Shown here in pieces: positions 60,367 to 64,000 of a DNA stretch of 64,000 bases. How positions within the stretch are numbered: the stretch's first letter is position 1; the number at the start of each line of letters is the position of its first letter. Both the position numbers and the translations under genes were made by a program. The notes under the pieces were generated by a model that worked only from the letters and a program-made list of their open reading frames with translations, made no database searches and was not told the DNA's origin. This DNA comes from CAYNRE01 sp964399535 (GTDB lineage: Bacteria; Planctomycetota; Planctomycetia; Pirellulales; CAYNRE01): contig CAYNRE010000026.1 in NCBI GenBank assembly GCA_964399535.1, positions 124,001 through 188,000 of the forward strand. The letters are read 5' to 3'.

Positions 60367-61173
60367 ATGTCGGCAATCGATCGTGTGTTCGAAACGTTGC
60401 GGGGCCAGGGTCGCAAGGCCTTCATGCCGTTTATCACGGCCGGCGACCCCGACCTGGCGTTTACCGCCGCCGTGCTCGAAACGCTCGCCAAGCACGGGGC
60501 CGACCTGTGCGAGGTGGGCATTCCCTACAGCGACCCCATTGCCGACGGCCCCGTGATTCAGGCCTCGTATACCCGGTCGCTGGCCGCGGGTACCAAGCTG
60601 ACCGGCATCCTGCAATGCCTGGGCCAGGTGGCCCCCCGAGTTTCGACGCCCCTGGTAACGATGATCAGCTATGCAATCATCTACCGCTTCGGCGCCGAGA
60701 AGTATTTGGCGGCGGCCCAGCAAGCGGGCGTGGCCGGCGCGATCGTGCCCGACCTGCCGGTCGAAGAGGCCGCTCCGCTGGCCCAGCTTTGCCGCGCTCG
60801 CGATTTCAGCCTGATTCAATTGGTCACCCCCACCACCTCGCGCGAGCGGGCGCTGAAAATCGCCGCCAGTTCGACCGGGTTTATCTATTACGTATCGGTT
60901 ACCGGCATCACCGGCGAGCGGACGGCCTTGCCCGAGGAACTGATCGAAAACGTAGCCTGGCTGCGGGGGCAAACGCCGCTACCGATTTGCATTGGATTCG
61001 GCGTCAGCTCGCCGGACCATGTTCGGCTGTTGTCGCCCGTGGCCGATGGGCTGATCGTCGGTTCGGCCATCGTTCGCCGGATGGCCGAGGCCGCCACGCG
61101 CCCCCGGGCCCAGGTGCTTGCCGAAGTGGGCCAGTTCGCGGCCGAGCTGCGCTCCGCGTTCGGCCCCGCCTGA
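60367..61173 (+). CDS. trpA: Tryptophan synthase alpha chain
   Basis: This is a 268-residue TIM barrel that cleaves indole-3-glycerol phosphate to indole. The catalytic residues fall at the canonical numbers: Glu49 in CEVGIPYSDP and Asp60 in PIADGP. GFGVSSPDHV and GLIVGSAIV form the phosphate-binding end. GACGGAAACG precedes the ATG. Part of a trpBA operon; no other trp genes are in the window, so the pathway is split elsewhere in the genome. Confidence 0.98.
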   Translation: MSAIDRVFETLRGQGRKAFMPFITAGDPDLAFTAAVLETLAKHGADLCEVGIPYSDPIADGPVIQASYTRSLAAGTKLTGILQCLGQVAPRVSTPLVTMISYAIIYRFGAEKYLAAAQQAGVAGAIVPDLPVEEAAPLAQLCRARDFSLIQLVTPTTSRERALKIAASSTGFIYYVSVTGITGERTALPEELIENVAWLRGQTPLPICIGFGVSSPDHVRLLSPVADGLIVGSAIVRRMAEAATRPRAQVLAEVGQFAAELRSAFGPA

Positions 61174-61702
61174 CACGGTCGGCACCGGCCGAAACCGCTT
61201 GGGTGTCGAGCCGGCTGGGGGCGTGTCCTCGGGCAATTGCCGCCCCGCCCAGTTTTTCCGCCGGGGCGCGGCGAATTCTCTACAGCCCCCCGTGGGGGGC
61301 TGGTCGATAAGCGCAAGAAGCCCGCTCGGTCGGTGCGGGGGTGCGCGTGCCCCGGCGTCGATTTGCCTTGACCTCTGCAAACGGCGCAGGTTATGGTTCG
61401 AGAAGAGGCACGCGAGGGGCCGATCGGCCAGCCCCGAATCGGCTCGGCGTCCTCGAGAGCCCAGGCGCTCGCACTCATCGCGTCTGCCCTGCCTGGCCCC
61501 CAAGCGGCGAAATACCGGCCATGGCGCCCGGATTGGAAACCACCCTTTCCGGCGTGGTGATCGTGTTTCCCCGTTCGGGGCATCCCCCGCCAGGTTGGCG
61601 ATGCAGCGTTGCCGGTGGGCTCGGTCCTGGCGTCCGAAGGGCGCTCGGGCTGAACCGAAATCGGGAGATCTTCCGGCCCAGTAGCGCAGGAGACGCTCGT
61701 CG
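61174..61702. other. Gene-free region downstream of trpA
   Basis: No supportable gene. The main element is a near-perfect hairpin at 61283-61302. The rest is GC-rich without recognised repeats or RNA motifs. Confidence 0.45.
61283..61302. terminator. Palindromic hairpin downstream of trpA
   Basis: CAGCCCCCC and GGGGGGCTG form a 9-bp stem with a two-base (GT) tip. There is no T-run, so a terminator role is uncertain; it lies about 110 bases after trpA. Confidence 0.4.
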
Positions 61703-62242
61703 ATGTATCCCACCAGCTCCGAAATGATTCTGCGGCGGTTCTTCGCCGGCCTGGCCGAGTACACCTTTCAGTGTCGGCTGGGAATTGCCGACCCGCCGCT
61801 GGTCGACTACCTGGCCGAACTTCTCGTACGGTTCGTGCGCAGCGACGCCCTCTACCGGGTTCGCGATCTCGGCGGCCGCCGCTTGGAAGAGGTGGCCGAA
61901 ATGGCGCTCGAGGCCCAACAGCGCCAGGGAGACGCCCGCCGCGAGGTGTATCGGCACATTGGCGATTTCACCTTGTTCTGGACCGGCGTTTACCCCGAGG
62001 CCCTCAAACGCTTGCAGGGAACCCAGCGGGTCGACCGGTTCCTGGATTACTGCCAGCAGGGGAAGCGTTCCTACTCCATTGCCAGCACGCTCTCGGCGGC
62101 CGACCACCAGGCCGAGGCCCAAGTGCTCGAGCGACTGAGCAAACAGTTCGAGCTGTGCGTGTACGGCCTTTCCGAGGTGCGTCGCGAGTGGCAGCGCCGC
62201 GACGAAGCGGGCGAGTCGCCCGGCGGCTTGTTGCTGCAGTAA
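61703..62242 (+). CDS. Conserved-looking helical protein of unknown function
   Basis: This is a 179-residue cytoplasmic protein that is mostly helical. Segments such as MILRRFFAGLAEYTFQCRLGIADPPLVDYLAELLVRFVRS and the C-terminal SKQFELCVYGLSEVRREWQ suggest a compact fold with a coiled-coil part at 55-80. AGGAG precedes the ATG at 61703. No family was recognised with confidence. The gene converges with the antiporter gene 15 bases further on. Confidence 0.7.
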   Translation: MYPTSSEMILRRFFAGLAEYTFQCRLGIADPPLVDYLAELLVRFVRSDALYRVRDLGGRRLEEVAEMALEAQQRQGDARREVYRHIGDFTLFWTGVYPEALKRLQGTQRVDRFLDYCQQGKRSYSIASTLSAADHQAEAQVLERLSKQFELCVYGLSEVRREWQRRDEAGESPGGLLLQ

Positions 62243-62257
62243 GCGGCCCCGGGCGGG

Positions 62258-63913
62258 TCAACTCGGTTCGTGCGGTTCGGGCGGCCCCGATATGGTTAGC
62301 CGGCACAGCGTAAGCAGCCGGCCCGCGGCTTCGGCTTCTTCGCTCACCACGGCGGCTGCGCCCATGCGGCGCAATACCGGTACCTGGTTTTCGAAGCGGC
62401 AGCGCACCAACACGCTGGCCGACGGGTTCAGGGTTTGCAGCGCGCCCACGATTTGCTGCGCCACCTCGTCGTCGGGCACACTCACCACGCTCAGGCGGCA
62501 TCGCTGGGCATGGGCACGCCTGAGCACCTCGGGATCGCGCGCGTCGCCCGAAACCGTGTCGAACCCTTGCTGGGCGAACGGGTGCAAGTTCACGGGGCTT
62601 CGATCGACGAGCGTTACGTCGAGCCCCAGAGTTTCCAACTCGGCTGCCACGCGCCGCCCGATGGGGCCGATGCCGATGACCAGGGCCCGGCTCTGAGGAT
62701 CCAGTTCGGGCAAGGTCGCGGGACGGTCCCGGAACTGGGGCAGGGCCCGCTCGGCGAGTTCCATGCCTCGCCGGAGCAACAGCGGGGTAAGCAACAGCGA
62801 CCCCAGTCCCACGGCCAGCATCCGGGCGAAATCGGTCGGCTGAATCAGCCCCTGTTCGGTGCCGGCCGCGGCCAGCAGGAACGAGAATTCGCCCACCTGG
62901 GCCAGCCCCATCGCCATCCCCAGCGCGCTTCCCCAGGCGAGGCCCGTCGCCCGCAGGGCCAGCGTGGCAGCCCCGGTCTTCAGCGCGAGCATACCGGCCA
63001 GTCCGCCGGCAATTTCCAGAGGATTACGCCAAAACACGGCCGGCTCGAGCAACATGCCCAGTGAGACGAAGAACACGGCGGCGAACGATTCACGAAAGGG
63101 GAGCAAGATACTGTCGAATTGGTGGCTCAATCGATTGCCGCTGAGCACCAGCCCGGCGGCCAGCGCCCCGATCGCGGCCGGCAGCCCCAGCCCGTGGGCC
63201 AGCGCGGCCAGCCCGGTAAGGTTGGCCAGGGCGAAGAGCACTACGATCTCGACGCTGCGCAGTTGGGCCAGAACCGGAATCAGCCAGCGGGCGGCCAGCC
63301 AGTGCAGCGCGACCGTGGCCCCCAGAAAGCTGGACGACGCCACGGCCAGCTTGAGGAAGTCGGTGGCACCCGGCGCGGGACCCCGGCCCGTGACCAGGGG
63401 CAAGAGCAGCATCAGCGGCACTAGCGCCATGTCTTGAAAGAGCAAGATTCCCAGGCCCCGTTGGCCGTAGGGCGAAGCGGTTTGCCCCCATTCGGCCAGG
63501 GCCTTGAAGACCAGCACCGTCGAACTTAGCGCTCCGGCGGCGCCGGCCAGCCCGGCGGCCGGCCAGGAAAAGCCGTACCAACGGGCCGTGAGCGCCAGGG
63601 GAATCGCCACCAGGGTCATCTGCACGGCGCCCCCCACCAGCATTTGGCGGCGCAGGGCGATGAGCTCGTCGAACGAAAACGAAATGCCCACCGAAAACAG
63701 CAGGAACAGGGCGCCCGCCTCGGCCAGGTACGCGAGCTCGGCTCGCTCGTGGCCGACCAGCCCCAGGCCAGCCTCGCCAATCAGACCCCCCACGAGCAAG
63801 TAGCCCACCAGCAGCGAGACCCCCCAATGCTTCGAGAGGGCGCCCGCCGTGCCCCCGGCGACAAGCACAATCAGCACGTCGAAAACCAGTTCCGGGACCA
63901 ATTCTCCTGCCAC
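62258..63913 (-). CDS. CPA2 monovalent cation/proton antiporter with TrkA-N domain
   Basis: The GTG start at 63913 has GGAAGGAAG upstream and gives 551 residues. Residues 1-385 are a KefB/CPA2-type membrane domain with about 12-13 helices and the conserved segments GYLLVGGLIGE, GALFLLFSVGISF, FQDMALVPLM and GLAQVGEFSFLL. Residues 415-545 are a TrkA-N/RCK-type NAD-binding domain (ALVIGIGPIGRRVAAELE, DARDPEVLRRA). It exchanges K+ or Na+ for H+ and is gated by nucleotide binding. No glutathione-dependent ancillary protein (KefF/G) is adjacent. Confidence 0.94.
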   Translation of the reverse strand: MAGELVPELVFDVLIVLVAGGTAGALSKHWGVSLLVGYLLVGGLIGEAGLGLVGHERAELAYLAEAGALFLLFSVGISFSFDELIALRRQMLVGGAVQMTLVAIPLALTARWYGFSWPAAGLAGAAGALSSTVLVFKALAEWGQTASPYGQRGLGILLFQDMALVPLMLLLPLVTGRGPAPGATDFLKLAVASSSFLGATVALHWLAARWLIPVLAQLRSVEIVVLFALANLTGLAALAHGLGLPAAIGALAAGLVLSGNRLSHQFDSILLPFRESFAAVFFVSLGMLLEPAVFWRNPLEIAGGLAGMLALKTGAATLALRATGLAWGSALGMAMGLAQVGEFSFLLAAAGTEQGLIQPTDFARMLAVGLGSLLLTPLLLRRGMELAERALPQFRDRPATLPELDPQSRALVIGIGPIGRRVAAELETLGLDVTLVDRSPVNLHPFAQQGFDTVSGDARDPEVLRRAHAQRCRLSVVSVPDDEVAQQIVGALQTLNPSASVLVRCRFENQVPVLRRMGAAAVVSEEAEAAGRLLTLCRLTISGPPEPHEPS

Positions 63914-64000
63914 GGGGCAGACTTCCTTCCTGGTTGCCAGGCAACGGTCCGCCGGGGGGCGATGGGCGCGGGCAGCCAATGGCTCGGGTCGCCGGCGGTT

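Overview
This 64 kb window is high-GC bacterial DNA, most likely from a planctomycete of the Pirellulales type. The signs are a DUF1559 pseudopilin-like protein, a large secreted protein with an N-terminal LEARCVLS-type motif and dockerin-like Asp/Asn repeats, VIT/VWA, DUF1570-like and DUF3500 proteins, many small predicted secreted proteins, frequent GTG and TTG starts, and gene order made of short operons and single genes. The species assignment is inferred.

Region 1-3.75 kb is the right end of an integrated genetic element. It holds the end of a TOPRIM/RepA-like replication protein that is cut by the window edge, a hicAB toxin-antitoxin pair behind a near-consensus promoter, and a tyrosine recombinase whose 3' end runs antisense into tRNA-Glu(CTC). 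The rest of the element and the second attachment site lie to the left of the window.

Region 4-21.5 kb carries scattered envelope and secreted functions: a VIT-VWA protein, a ChbG/YdjC-like deacetylase, an isolated cytochrome P450, a small membrane protein, a DUF2252 protein, a membrane-anchored glycerophosphodiesterase, a 1199-residue secreted protein, a small zinc-ribbon membrane protein, an alpha/alpha-toroid protein with a CxxCH motif, and a PhoD-like phosphatase.

Region 21.5-26.7 kb is the most accessory-looking part. A cytoplasmic subtilisin-like protease is followed by a stand-alone 79-residue protein resembling a subtilisin propeptide (I9 fold), with a perfect 12-bp hairpin between them. 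Next comes a lower-GC pair, a HipA-like kinase and a DUF3037 protein, flanked on both sides by related intergenic repeats.

Region 26.7-43 kb contains a thioredoxin/cytochrome c/copper-monooxygenase-like fusion, tRNA-His(GTG) with a clear promoter, a creatininase-like/penicillin acylase-like/membrane protein/HicB-like cluster, a CoA transferase, aroB, dprA, a lipoprotein, a DUF1559 protein, an SMR (SugE/Gdx) exporter, an overlapping sigma/anti-sigma/membrane-protein operon, and a TauE/SafE permease.

Region 43-64 kb contains an NDP-sugar epimerase, a PDZ-thioredoxin protein, an AhpD-like protein, a 77-bp tandem repeat, rpmG, a two-subunit TPP decarboxylase, a secretin/STN-like protein, a TIM-barrel isomerase, an EEP hydrolase overlapping a HExxH protein, a serine beta-lactamase-like hydrolase, an AraC regulator, a DUF3500 protein, dgkA, mutM divergent from trpBA, a conserved protein of unknown function, and a CPA2 cation/proton antiporter. 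Housekeeping functions covered are shikimate/tryptophan synthesis, DNA repair and uptake, phospholipid recycling and translation. No CRISPR array, rRNA or intact insertion sequence was seen.
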